The notes under the pieces are model-generated. The model had not been told where the DNA came from. It saw only the letters and a list, made by a program, of their open reading frames with translations, and searched no databases. The position numbers were made by a program, and so were the translations under genes. From positions 1 through 34,162 of the forward strand of contig VGYT01000011.1 in NCBI GenBank assembly GCA_016872895.1: a DNA stretch of 34,162 nucleotides, written 5' to 3'. How positions within the stretch are numbered: the first letter of the stretch is position 1; the number at the start of each line of letters is the position of its first letter. Shown piece by piece: positions 16,142 to 24,615 of this stretch. The DNA is from Planctomycetota bacterium. Its GTDB lineage: Bacteria > Planctomycetota > Phycisphaerae > FEN-1346.

Positions 16142-16229
16142 CCCCCGCCTTACGGCGGGGGCCAGTCAAAGCGCTCAGCGCGGGGCGACGGGCCCGCGCG
16201 CCCCGGCCCCCCCTTACGGCGGGGGCCAG
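16142..16229. repeat. Two copies of a CCTTACGGCGGGGGCCAG hairpin motif in the intergenic region
   Basis: Copy 1 at 16142..16165 has a perfect CCCCCGCC-TTAC-GGCGGGGG stem-loop. Copy 2 (about 16206..16229) shares CCTTACGGCGGGGGCCAG with one stem mismatch. Confidence 0.75.
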
Positions 16230-16241
16230 CCAAGGTCCGCC

Positions 16242-17768
16242 TCAGCCGCCCGTCACGAACGCCCTCGCGGCGTACTGAAGGACGAACAGCCCCGCGAACA
16301 GCGCCACCATCCAGTGAAGTTCCCGCGCGCGGCCCGTGACGAGTTTCAGCAGCGTGTACGAGATGAAGCCCCACGCGATGCCGTCGGTAATCGAAAAACT
16401 GAACTGCATGACTACAATCGTCAGGAAGGCCGGGACGGCCTCGTCGTACTCGTCCCATCGTATGCGGCGCACGGTCCCCATCATCATCGCGCCGATGACG
16501 ACCAGCACGGGCGCAATGACGGGATAGAACGCCACCGGGTCGGCCGTTCCGGCCGCAACCTGCACCAGCGGCGCGCCCGTGGCGGCGTCGAGGAACCGCA
16601 CGCCCGCCCCCACGGTCTGCACCAGCGGCGCAAGGACCAGCGACGCCAGCATCAGGGCGCCCACGACGACCGCCGCAAGGCCCGTCCGCGCACCCGACGC
16701 CACCCCCGCCGCGCTCTCCACGTACGACGTAATCGTGCTCGTGCCCATGAGCGCCCCGACCACCGTGCCGCAGGCGTCGGAGAAGAGGGCCTGGCGTGCT
16801 CGCGGCAAGCGGCCCTGCGCATCGAGGAAGCCGGCGCGCTCCCCCACGCCGATGAGCGTCCCCACGGTGTCGAAAAGGTCGAGGAAAAACAGGATGAATA
16901 TGACCACCAGCACGTCGAGGAGGCGATGGTTGCGGAAGAGGGCCGACCCGTCGGCGGCAAACAGTGTGGTGCTCGGCCACCGGGGCAGTTCCAGCGGGGC
17001 CGGCTCGGCCATGACGACCTTGACGGCCTCCGGCGGCACGGCCTTGACCGGATCGGCCTTGCCCTGCGCCAGCGCCGCGGCGCGCTGGCCCAGGCTCGCG
17101 GCAGGGATGACCTCGCACCCGTCCGGCCGATGGTACGGCACCTGCCAGACGTGCCCGGCGGCCAGGGCCAGGACGGCCGTGCCGACGATGCCCACCAGGA
17201 CCGCGCCCTTGAATCGCAGGGCCATCAGGCCGGCCGTCAGCGCGATGCCCACCAGGACAACCCACGCGATGGGGCTGGTCAGGTCGCCCAGGCGCACCAG
17301 CGTAACGTTGTGGTTCTGCACCAAGCCGCCGTACTGGAGGCCCACGAAGGCAATCAGCAGGCCGATGCCGTTGGCGATGGCGTACTTCAGGCCCTCCGGC
17401 ACGGCGTTCATGACGGCCTCGCGCAGGCCGAAGACGGTCATGAAGAGAAAAAACGCGCCCGACATGACGTTCGCCGCCAGCGCCTCCTCCCACGTAAACT
17501 TCATCGCCAGGCACACTGTGAAGACGAAGAAAAAGTTGTGGCCCATGGCGGGCGCAAGGGCGATGGGGTAGTTCGCCAGCAGGCCCATCAGGAAGCACGC
17601 GACGGCCGAGGCCACGCACGTGGCGACGAAGACGTCGCCCGGCGGCATGCCCGCCACCGACAGCACGGCGGGCTGCACAAAGAGGATGTACGACAGCGTC
17701 AGGTAGGTGACGACGCCGCCGCGCACCTCGGCCCACGCGCTTGAGCCGCGCTCGCGCAGTTGGAACAT
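16242..17768 (-). CDS. NCS2/AzgA-type hypoxanthine/guanine/adenine permease
   Basis: Likely start MFQLRERGSSAWAEVRGGVVTYLTLSYILFVQPAVLS. LAPAMGHNFFFVFTV, FFLDLFDTVGTLIGVGERAGFLD and STITSYVESAAGVASGARTGLAAVVVG are strongly AzgA/PbuG-like. Confidence 0.92.
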   Translation of the reverse strand: MFQLRERGSSAWAEVRGGVVTYLTLSYILFVQPAVLSVAGMPPGDVFVATCVASAVACFLMGLLANYPIALAPAMGHNFFFVFTVCLAMKFTWEEALAANVMSGAFFLFMTVFGLREAVMNAVPEGLKYAIANGIGLLIAFVGLQYGGLVQNHNVTLVRLGDLTSPIAWVVLVGIALTAGLMALRFKGAVLVGIVGTAVLALAAGHVWQVPYHRPDGCEVIPAASLGQRAAALAQGKADPVKAVPPEAVKVVMAEPAPLELPRWPSTTLFAADGSALFRNHRLLDVLVVIFILFFLDLFDTVGTLIGVGERAGFLDAQGRLPRARQALFSDACGTVVGALMGTSTITSYVESAAGVASGARTGLAAVVVGALMLASLVLAPLVQTVGAGVRFLDAATGAPLVQVAAGTADPVAFYPVIAPVLVVIGAMMMGTVRRIRWDEYDEAVPAFLTIVVMQFSFSITDGIAWGFISYTLLKLVTGRARELHWMVALFAGLFVLQYAARAFVTGG

Positions 17769-17845
17769 CGAAAACGTCCCCCGGAGAGCCTCGCCGCCGG
17801 TCGCCGCAGCCGCGGAACGCCACGCCGGCCCCGCATCACTGCCGC

Positions 17846-18037
17846 CTACTCTTGCTCGATGATTATCGCCCCGGTGGGGCAGGCATCGACGGCTTCCCGC
17901 ACCTTGTCCTGGAGTTCGGGCGGGATTTCCTTCAAGAGGACCGTCGAGAGGTCGTCGCGGATCTCGAAGACCTCCGGGCAGACTTCCGCGCACGGACCGC
18001 ATCCCGTGCACAGGTCGGTGTCAACGCGCACCTTCAT
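17846..18037 (-). CDS. 4Fe-4S ferredoxin
   Basis: 63 aa MKVRVDTDLCTGCGPCAEVCPEVFEIRDD...AVDACPTGAIIIEQE; CxxCxxxC...CP pattern. Confidence 0.93.
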   Translation of the reverse strand: MKVRVDTDLCTGCGPCAEVCPEVFEIRDDLSTVLLKEIPPELQDKVREAVDACPTGAIIIEQE

Positions 18038-18149
18038 GACTGGCCTCCTTGAATTCGCGTTTGTGCCGGCCGCACGGCGCCGGACGTCCGGCCGGGCCCC
18101 GGCGCCACAGCAGCATTCTACCAGCCCCCCCTGCCGCGCCCAACGTCTT

Positions 18150-18194
18150 TCCGAAACAGAAAACGTGAGGAAGGCCGCGCGCCTCCCTCACGTT
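18150..18194 (-). terminator. Rho-independent terminator downstream of arsR-like gene
   Basis: Stem AACGTGAGGAAGGC/GCCTCCCTCACGTT (one mismatch, 5-nt loop) at 18162..18194. On the minus strand it is followed by TTTTCTGTTT. Confidence 0.8.
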
Positions 18195-18351
18195 CCACGA
18201 CAATCGAATCCGTCCTGGTCCCGGCCCCTCGGGGCGCCTGTGCACCGGCGCACTGCGCCGGACGCTTCCGGCCGCCGCCGAGCGGCGCGCGGGCGGCGCA
18301 CTTCCGGCCGCCGCCCGAGGGGCCTCGTCAGGCCGAGCCGTCGCGCCCGGG

Positions 18352-18633
18352 CTACCGCCCGGCAAGTTTCGCGAGGCCGGCCGCCAGTTCCTTCATGCTG
18401 GCCGTGTCGATCACGTAGACGACCGACTTACCCTTGCGGTTGCCGATGACCATCCGGCCCATGCGCAGCAGGCCGAGGTGATGGCTGATCGTAGGCTGCT
18501 TCAGCCTCAGGCCCTTGCACAGCGCGGTGACGTTCTTCGGGCCGCCGGTCAGCAGTTTCAGAATGCCCAGCCGCGTGGCATCCGACAGCAGCGAAAAGCC
18601 CCGAGCCAGTTCCATCAGTTCATTCTTCGCCAT
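18352..18633 (-). CDS. ArsR-family winged-helix transcriptional regulator
   Basis: 93 aa; LLSDATRLGILKLLTGGPKNVTALCKGLRLKQPTISHHLGLLRMGRMVIGNRKGKSVVYVI; RBS-like AGAAAGGA before ATG. Confidence 0.92.
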   Translation of the reverse strand: MAKNELMELARGFSLLSDATRLGILKLLTGGPKNVTALCKGLRLKQPTISHHLGLLRMGRMVIGNRKGKSVVYVIDTASMKELAAGLAKLAGR

Positions 18634-18851
18634 TGATACATCCTTTCTTTTTTTGACCCCCCTGATTCACCTAGTCTATGCGCTTAACGCGATGGCACGC
18701 AACAAAAATCCGCTCGATTTTCCGCCGCACGCCCGCCCGCGCCCCCGCATCAATGCCAGCATAGCCATGACGGCATCCATTGCAACTACAGATGATTCGT
18801 AATGCGTTACTTGCGGGGGCGACCATCACCAGGCAATGTGGCACGGCCGCG

Positions 18852-20204
18852 TCAGCGGAGGAGTTCCCGGATCGCCTCCTTCAGGAGCGCCTCCGTGGGC
18901 GGGCCGACCACCGACATCGTGGGCTCGTACCCGCCCTCGGAGAAGGCCGCGTCGGTGCAGATGTAGCCTGGCCCGCCCTCGCCGTTGGCCGCCACGGCGA
19001 CGAAGCCGTTCGGGAGGATCGACTGCGCGTAAAGTTGGAACTCCACGAAGGCCTCTCCCGGAAGGTGGAGGATCGTGACGGGGCCGAGGCGCAGGCGGCC
19101 GGCGTCGATCCCCGGCCGGGCCGTCACCCGCTCGCGCCACGCCAGCGCCAGCGCCGCCTTCAGTCGCCGCTCGGGCCTCTCGGCGGCGTCGCCAAGTTGC
19201 CTGCGAAGCGTCTCCTCGGCGAACTGGCCGTCCTCGCGGAGCGGGAGCACCACCTCCACGGTCTTCCAGCCGATCTCGGAAACGGGCGCCGTCTCGGTCG
19301 CCGCGATGGCCGCCCGCATGCCCGCCGCCAGGCGCTCCGCCAGTTGCCGGTGGACATCCTCAGCCGGGCCCACGTTGTATTTGCCCACGGTGACGTCGCC
19401 GCAGCAGCCCGAGAAATAGAGGTGCGGAATGCCCTCCTCCTTCTCCATCGCCGCCCGGGCCAATCCCGCCACGTCGGGATCGGCCTTTCCGTCGCCGTAA
19501 TTGTTGTGGAGGTGGCTCGCGTAGTAGTGCATCCGCAGGATGGGCCGGCCGCCCTCGAAGAGTGTCACCGTGCGGAGCCACGGGTCAATTTTGCCCTCCG
19601 GCGCGTCGCGGACCGCCGGGGCCTTCGTCGCGCTGGAGCGCACGTGCAGCGTCCCCTCGATAAAGACCCTCCGCGCGGAGGCGAACTGCTCCACCTTCGC
19701 GCGGCCGGCCCCGACGTGCGTGAAGGGCCGCAGCCGCCCGATTGCCCCGCGTACGGCGGCCGCGGCCCGGTCCGTCACCTCGTCCATGAACCGCAGGTCG
19801 AGGTGCGGCGGCGCGGAGGGCGCACGGTCGAGCAGGCGCTGGGCCTCCGTGTCGGCCAGCGGGGCGTCGTGCGCGTGTGTGCAGTGCACCGCCACCTGCG
19901 TCTCGGCCACGCACGCCGCCGAGGCCATCTTGCGCCGGAACAGGTCGCAGGCCCCGTTATGGAGGCGGCACCAGTCGAGCGAGGCCACGACGTACCGCGT
20001 CCGGGAGTCCGCCAGGACGATGCCCTTCAGGAGGAGCGGCGCCTCGACCTCCCCCAGCGGCGCTATCCACCCGCCGCACGCCGGGTGGCCGGCGGGGGGC
20101 GTGGCGTCGCACTCGAAGGCGGCCGCGCGGAGACCGTCCCTGGCCGGGCCGGGCGAGACGCAGCCCGCGGCCGGCAGCCAGGCGACGGCGGCGAGAAGAC
20201 CCAT
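18852..20204 (-). CDS. Lipoprotein similar to neutral/alkaline non-lysosomal ceramidase N-terminal domain
   Basis: Likely start MGLLAAVAWLPAAGC (lipobox) at 20204; AAFECDATPPAGHPACGGWIAPL, VAVHCTHAHDAPLAD, YFSGCCGDVTVGKYN, LGPVTILHLPGEAFVEFQL match this family's style. Confidence 0.72.
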   Translation of the reverse strand: MGLLAAVAWLPAAGCVSPGPARDGLRAAAFECDATPPAGHPACGGWIAPLGEVEAPLLLKGIVLADSRTRYVVASLDWCRLHNGACDLFRRKMASAACVAETQVAVHCTHAHDAPLADTEAQRLLDRAPSAPPHLDLRFMDEVTDRAAAAVRGAIGRLRPFTHVGAGRAKVEQFASARRVFIEGTLHVRSSATKAPAVRDAPEGKIDPWLRTVTLFEGGRPILRMHYYASHLHNNYGDGKADPDVAGLARAAMEKEEGIPHLYFSGCCGDVTVGKYNVGPAEDVHRQLAERLAAGMRAAIAATETAPVSEIGWKTVEVVLPLREDGQFAEETLRRQLGDAAERPERRLKAALALAWRERVTARPGIDAGRLRLGPVTILHLPGEAFVEFQLYAQSILPNGFVAVAANGEGGPGYICTDAAFSEGGYEPTMSVVGPPTEALLKEAIRELLR

Positions 20205-20287
20205 GCAGAAATGCAGAATGAAAAATACAGAATGCGGCGGCATCCGCGCAGGCATTTCGCTCCGCATCCTGCATTCTCCGTTCCGCA

Positions 20288-21622
20288 TCACGCCAACTCG
20301 GCGCGGTGCGCCCAGACCTTCTCGAACGCCTTCGCGTACTGCTCGATCAGGTCGGGCGCTTCGCCGTAAACGAGCGGCAGGAAGATGTGGTTGGCGTTGA
20401 CGTGGGCGTTGCCCGGCATGGACACCGGAATCCGCGGCGGGTGATGCCACCACCTGGCCTCGGAGTAGATCTTCAGTTTGTGCTGTTCGGGGTAGTCCCA
20501 CACGCTGGCGCGGACGCCCTCGGCCGCCAGGGCCTTCAGGAGCGCGCCGCGCGAAAGGCCGAGTTTCCCGAAGTCAATAAGCAACATATTCGCATGATAA
20601 TAGGCGCGCTTCTGGTCGGAGCGGCAGCGCGGCTCGGCGATGCCCGGCAACTGCGTCAGCCGATCGTTCATCGCGCGGACGTTCTTCTCGACGATCGCCC
20701 CTGTCTGGTCGAGCGCCTTCAGTTGCTGGCGGGCCACCGCGGCCGCGAACGGGTGCATCCGGTATTTCTGGCCGAACCCCGTGCCCTCGTACGCGCGCAC
20801 CGGGCTGTCGGAGGGGAACTTGGGCGGGTCCTCGTAGTGCCCGAACGCCGCGGCGCGCTCGTAGTACTCGCGCGTCTGGTACATGCCCATGCCGCCCTCG
20901 ACCGCGGGCATCACCTTGGACGCCTGAAAACTATAGATGCCCATCGCACCCCACGTGCCCATCTTCCTGCCCTGCATCGAGGCGCCGTGCGCGTGGGCCG
21001 CGTCCTCCAGCAGCACCAGGCCCTTCTGGCTGGCCCAGTCGCCGATCAGGTCCATCTCGCACGGCAGGCCCCAGGCGTGCATGGCCTCGACGGCCTTCGT
21101 TTGCGGCGTCAGTTTGCGCTTCGCGTCCTCAAGGTCGAAGCAGGCCGTCTTCGGGTCAACATCGACGAAGACCGGCACGAGGCCGAAGAACCGCATCGCC
21201 AGGCACGCGGAGAAGAACGTGTAGGACGGCACCATGATCTCGCTGCCCGGCGGCAGGTCGAGCGCGAAATACATGCTCGTCAGCGCGCTTGAGCCGTTCA
21301 TGTGCGCCTTCACGAACGGCGATTGCGTGTATTCCTTCCACTCCTTCTCGAGCAGCGGCAGTTCCTGGTAGAACTGGTTGCTGTCGATCAACTCGTGCAG
21401 CCGTTTCTTCTCGGCGTCTCCGTACCGCGGCCAGCGGGTGAGGGCCGAAAGTTGAGCCGCCGGAAACGTCACGGTCTTCGGCCCGCCCTTCGCCGCCAGC
21501 GTCTCAGCCTTGTCCTGGGCGAACGACCGGCCCGCCGCAAGGCCCGCCACGACCGCGCCGCCCGCCTTGATGAATCCCCGCCGCGTCAGTTCCGCCTTGC
21601 CGTTCCCGGAAATGGTTTCCAT
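20288..21622 (-). CDS. DegT/DnrJ/EryC1/StrS-family PLP aminotransferase with Tat signal peptide
   Basis: Start METISGNGKAELTRRGFIKAGGAVVAGLAAGRSFA (twin-arginine). MNGSSALTSMYFALDLPPGSEIMVPSYTFFS, LLEDAAHAHGASMQGRKMGTWGAMGIYSFQASKVMPAVEGGM (candidate catalytic Lys in SFQASK). Confidence 0.9.
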   Translation of the reverse strand: METISGNGKAELTRRGFIKAGGAVVAGLAAGRSFAQDKAETLAAKGGPKTVTFPAAQLSALTRWPRYGDAEKKRLHELIDSNQFYQELPLLEKEWKEYTQSPFVKAHMNGSSALTSMYFALDLPPGSEIMVPSYTFFSACLAMRFFGLVPVFVDVDPKTACFDLEDAKRKLTPQTKAVEAMHAWGLPCEMDLIGDWASQKGLVLLEDAAHAHGASMQGRKMGTWGAMGIYSFQASKVMPAVEGGMGMYQTREYYERAAAFGHYEDPPKFPSDSPVRAYEGTGFGQKYRMHPFAAAVARQQLKALDQTGAIVEKNVRAMNDRLTQLPGIAEPRCRSDQKRAYYHANMLLIDFGKLGLSRGALLKALAAEGVRASVWDYPEQHKLKIYSEARWWHHPPRIPVSMPGNAHVNANHIFLPLVYGEAPDLIEQYAKAFEKVWAHRAELA

Positions 21623-21843
21623 GTGCGCTCTCCTGCCTGAAGTGAACGTCCACACGTGCACCCTAGACTTCCTGCCCGAGAATGTCAATAGCGGTTCTCT
21701 CCACATAGCGGTTCTCGCGCCTCGCGGCCTTTGCGGGGAACCGCCCTGCCCGACGCCGGTTCAACCTGGGGTGAAACAGGCAAGGGTCGGCACCGCGGAG
21801 CCCGCCGGGCCGCCCCTGCCGCGCAACCGGGCACTTACATAGA

Positions 21844-24381
21844 ATGGGATCAATCATGTTCATCCGACGCTTCGCTGAGGCGGCGGCGATCCTGGGCGTA
21901 CTCGCGGCCGCGCAAGGGGCGCCCGCCGCCTCCGCCCCGACGGCCGAGAAGGCGGCAAAGGCGAAGCCCGCCCCGACATCAGCCGCGCGAGTCCCCGCGG
22001 CCCCCGCGCCTCCAGCGGCGCCGGCGGCCGCGCTCGCGCTCGATGAGTCTCCCGCCAGGCCGGGAGAGTGGGGGTTCCGGCCGGAGGACGGGCGGGCGAG
22101 CCCCGTCAACCCGCCCAACTTCGTCTGGCGTCCGCAGAAGGGGGCGGACGCGTACGAACTGGAATGCTCGCGCGACGCGGCCTTCGCAGCGGTTGATTAC
22201 CGGGCCGCGGGCCTTCAGTTTTTCTGCCACACGCCGCCCAGGACGCTGGCCGAGGGGCCGTGGCACTGGCGGTTCCGATATGTCGATAAGTCCGGCCGCG
22301 CGTCGGCGTGGAGCAAGGTCCGCGCGTTCACGCTCGACAAGTCGGCCGCCGCCATGCCGATGCCGACGCGAGAGGAACTCCTTTCGCGCATCCCGAAGAC
22401 GCACCCGCGCCTGTTCATCCGGCCGGAGCAACTGCCGCGCCTCAGGGAACTGGCAAAGGGCGAACTCAAGCCCCACTTCGACCGCCTCGTCGCCGACTGC
22501 GACAGGCTCCTCAAGAGCCCGCCGCCCACACAGGAGCCCCCCAAGTATCCCCCCGACTGCAAGCGCCTGAGCGAGGAGTGGCGCGTCATCTGGTGGGGCA
22601 ACCGCGAGTACACCATCCGGGCCTTGAACGCCGCGGCCACGCTGGGCTTCACGCGCCTTCTGGGCAGCAGGCAGGAGTACGGCCCGCTTGCGCGGCGGAT
22701 ACTGATGGACTGTGCCGCGTGGGACCCCAAGGGGAGCACCAACTACCGCTACAACGACGAGGCGGGGATGCCGTACGCATACTTCTTCTCGCGGGCGTAC
22801 ACGTTCAACTATGACCTTCTGTCGGAGGAGGACAGGGCCAAGTGCCGCGAGGTCATGGCGGTGCGCGGCCGCGAAATGTACGAGCACCTGTGTCCGCGGC
22901 ACCTGTGGTCGCCGTACAACAGCCACTCGAACCGCGCCTGGCACAAACTGGGCGAGGCCGGCATCGCGTTTTACGGCGAAATCCCCGAGGCCGCCGACTG
23001 GACCTGGTTCGCCATGAACGTTTTCTACAACGTTTACCCGGTGTGGTGCGACCCGGACGGCGGCTGGCACGAGGGGGCCTCCTACTGGAACAGTTACATG
23101 GCCCGCTTCTCGTACTGGGCCGACGTGATGCGCGTCGCCCTGGGCATCGACGCGTATAAGAAACCTTATTTTTCCCAGGCGGGGTACTACGCCATGTACC
23201 TCCAGCCCCCGGGGACGAAGGGCGGCGGGTTCGGCGACTTGAACCCCACCCGGCCGGCCGAGACGAACGCCGGCCTCATGACCAACTTCGCCGTCCAGGC
23301 CGCCAACCCCTACTGGCAGTGGTACGTGGAGGCCGTCGGCGGCCCCAGGCCGGAGGGCGGGTACATCGGCCTGGTGCGCGGAACGCTGCCGAAGACGCCG
23401 GCCAGGCCGCCCGACGACCTGCCCGCGTCGCGCTGCTTCCGCGGCATCGGCCAGGCATATCTCAATACAACGCTGCGGAGCGCCGCCGACAACGTCGAGG
23501 TCCTGTTCAAGTCCAGCCCCTTCGGCACGCAGAGCCACGGCTACGACTCCAACAACGCCTTCATGCTCTACGTGACCGGCGAGCCGCTCTTCCTTTCGAC
23601 CGGCCGCCGCGACCTTTACGGCAGCGAGCACCACACCAGGTGGATGTGGCACACCAGGAGCACCAACTGCATCACGGTGAACGGCCAGTCGCAGGGCAAG
23701 CGCAGCGCTGCCGCCCAGGGCGAGGTGCTAGGCTTCTACACATCATCAACCCTCGATTACGTGGCGGGCGAGGCGGGGGCCTGCTACGGCGACGCCCTGA
23801 AGCGGTTCACGCGGCACATCGTGTTCGCCAAGCCCGGGCTGGTGGTCATCTTCGACCGCCTGGAGGCGCCGCAGCCGGCCCTGTTCCAGTGGCACCTGCA
23901 CGCCCCGGCCGAGATGAAGGCAGCAGGCCAGGGCGACATCCGCGCCGCTACCGGCCCGGCTGCGGCCCGCGTCGCCATGCTGGCGCCGGCCGGCCTGAAA
24001 CTCTCGCAGACCGACAAGTACGACCCGCCCCCGCACCCGCGGATCAAGGTCACGGAGTGGCACCTGGCGGCCGAGACGGCGGCCCCGGCGCCCCGCGTGG
24101 AGTTCGTGACGGTCATCCGCCCGCACAGGGCGGGCCAGGAGCCGACCGGCGGGCAGACGCTCAAGCCCATCCCTGGCGGCTACGCGCTGGAGGCCGACCT
24201 CGCCGACGGGCGGGCGATAATCCTTCTGCGCGCCGCCGACTCAGGCTCGCTCTCATACGGCGGCCGGTCGGCTGACGCCGACGTGGCTGCCGTCCGCCTG
24301 GACAAGGCCGGCAAGCCCGTGGCGCACCTCGCGGCCGCCGGCCGGTCGGCTCGCGGCGGGCCGGGCGAGTGGGCCAGGTAG
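21844..24381 (+). CDS. Exported heparinase II/III-like polysaccharide lyase with N-terminal Fn3-like domain
   Basis: 845 aa; signal peptide MFIRRFAEAAAILGVLAAAQG; PPNFVWRPQKGADAYELECSRDAAF... then HPRLFIRPEQLPRLREL and WSPYNSHSNRAWHKLGEAGIAFYGEIPEA...DPDGGWHEGASYWNSYM. Confidence 0.83.
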   Translation: MGSIMFIRRFAEAAAILGVLAAAQGAPAASAPTAEKAAKAKPAPTSAARVPAAPAPPAAPAAALALDESPARPGEWGFRPEDGRASPVNPPNFVWRPQKGADAYELECSRDAAFAAVDYRAAGLQFFCHTPPRTLAEGPWHWRFRYVDKSGRASAWSKVRAFTLDKSAAAMPMPTREELLSRIPKTHPRLFIRPEQLPRLRELAKGELKPHFDRLVADCDRLLKSPPPTQEPPKYPPDCKRLSEEWRVIWWGNREYTIRALNAAATLGFTRLLGSRQEYGPLARRILMDCAAWDPKGSTNYRYNDEAGMPYAYFFSRAYTFNYDLLSEEDRAKCREVMAVRGREMYEHLCPRHLWSPYNSHSNRAWHKLGEAGIAFYGEIPEAADWTWFAMNVFYNVYPVWCDPDGGWHEGASYWNSYMARFSYWADVMRVALGIDAYKKPYFSQAGYYAMYLQPPGTKGGGFGDLNPTRPAETNAGLMTNFAVQAANPYWQWYVEAVGGPRPEGGYIGLVRGTLPKTPARPPDDLPASRCFRGIGQAYLNTTLRSAADNVEVLFKSSPFGTQSHGYDSNNAFMLYVTGEPLFLSTGRRDLYGSEHHTRWMWHTRSTNCITVNGQSQGKRSAAAQGEVLGFYTSSTLDYVAGEAGACYGDALKRFTRHIVFAKPGLVVIFDRLEAPQPALFQWHLHAPAEMKAAGQGDIRAATGPAAARVAMLAPAGLKLSQTDKYDPPPHPRIKVTEWHLAAETAAPAPRVEFVTVIRPHRAGQEPTGGQTLKPIPGGYALEADLADGRAIILLRAADSGSLSYGGRSADADVAAVRLDKAGKPVAHLAAAGRSARGGPGEWAR

Positions 24382-24423
24382 CGCCGGCGCGGGCCCGAGT
24401 TCTGCGTGCCACCTGCCTTGTGG

Positions 24424-24447
24424 GCGGCGGGTCTCCCGACCCGCCGC
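24424..24447. repeat. Hairpin GCGGCGGGTC-TCCC-GACCCGCCGC, dispersed family copy 1
   Basis: Perfect 10-bp stem with 4-nt loop between convergent genes. Confidence 0.8.
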
Positions 24448-24464
24448 GCAGACGCAACGCGCGG

Positions 24465-24543
24465 TGTGGCACGGCCGGCTTGTCCGGCCGTGACGGAGGC
24501 GCCACCGACACTGCCCACGGCCGGACAAGTGTGGCACGGCCGC
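24465..24543. repeat. Two copies of TGTGGCACGGCCG, the first forming CACGGCCGG-CTTGT-CCGGCCGTG hairpin
   Basis: Read directly at about 24465..24492 and 24530..24543; a third related copy ATGTGGCACGGCCGCGTC lies near 18836..18853. Confidence 0.75.
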
Positions 24544-24615
24544 GCGGGAAGGGCCTCAACACGCACGCGCCCCGGCCAACGGTGCCGCTCCCTGGCGGCC
24601 GCGGCCCGGATACGA

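Noticed and set aside
20205-20287. Short GCAGAATG/CATTCTGC-like repeats between the ceramidase-like and aminotransferase genes
   Set aside because: Imperfect and short; possible intergenic repeat but not strong enough to call from one site.
18780-20369. 529-aa plus-strand ORF
   Set aside because: Antisense to the ceramidase-like gene; no domain.
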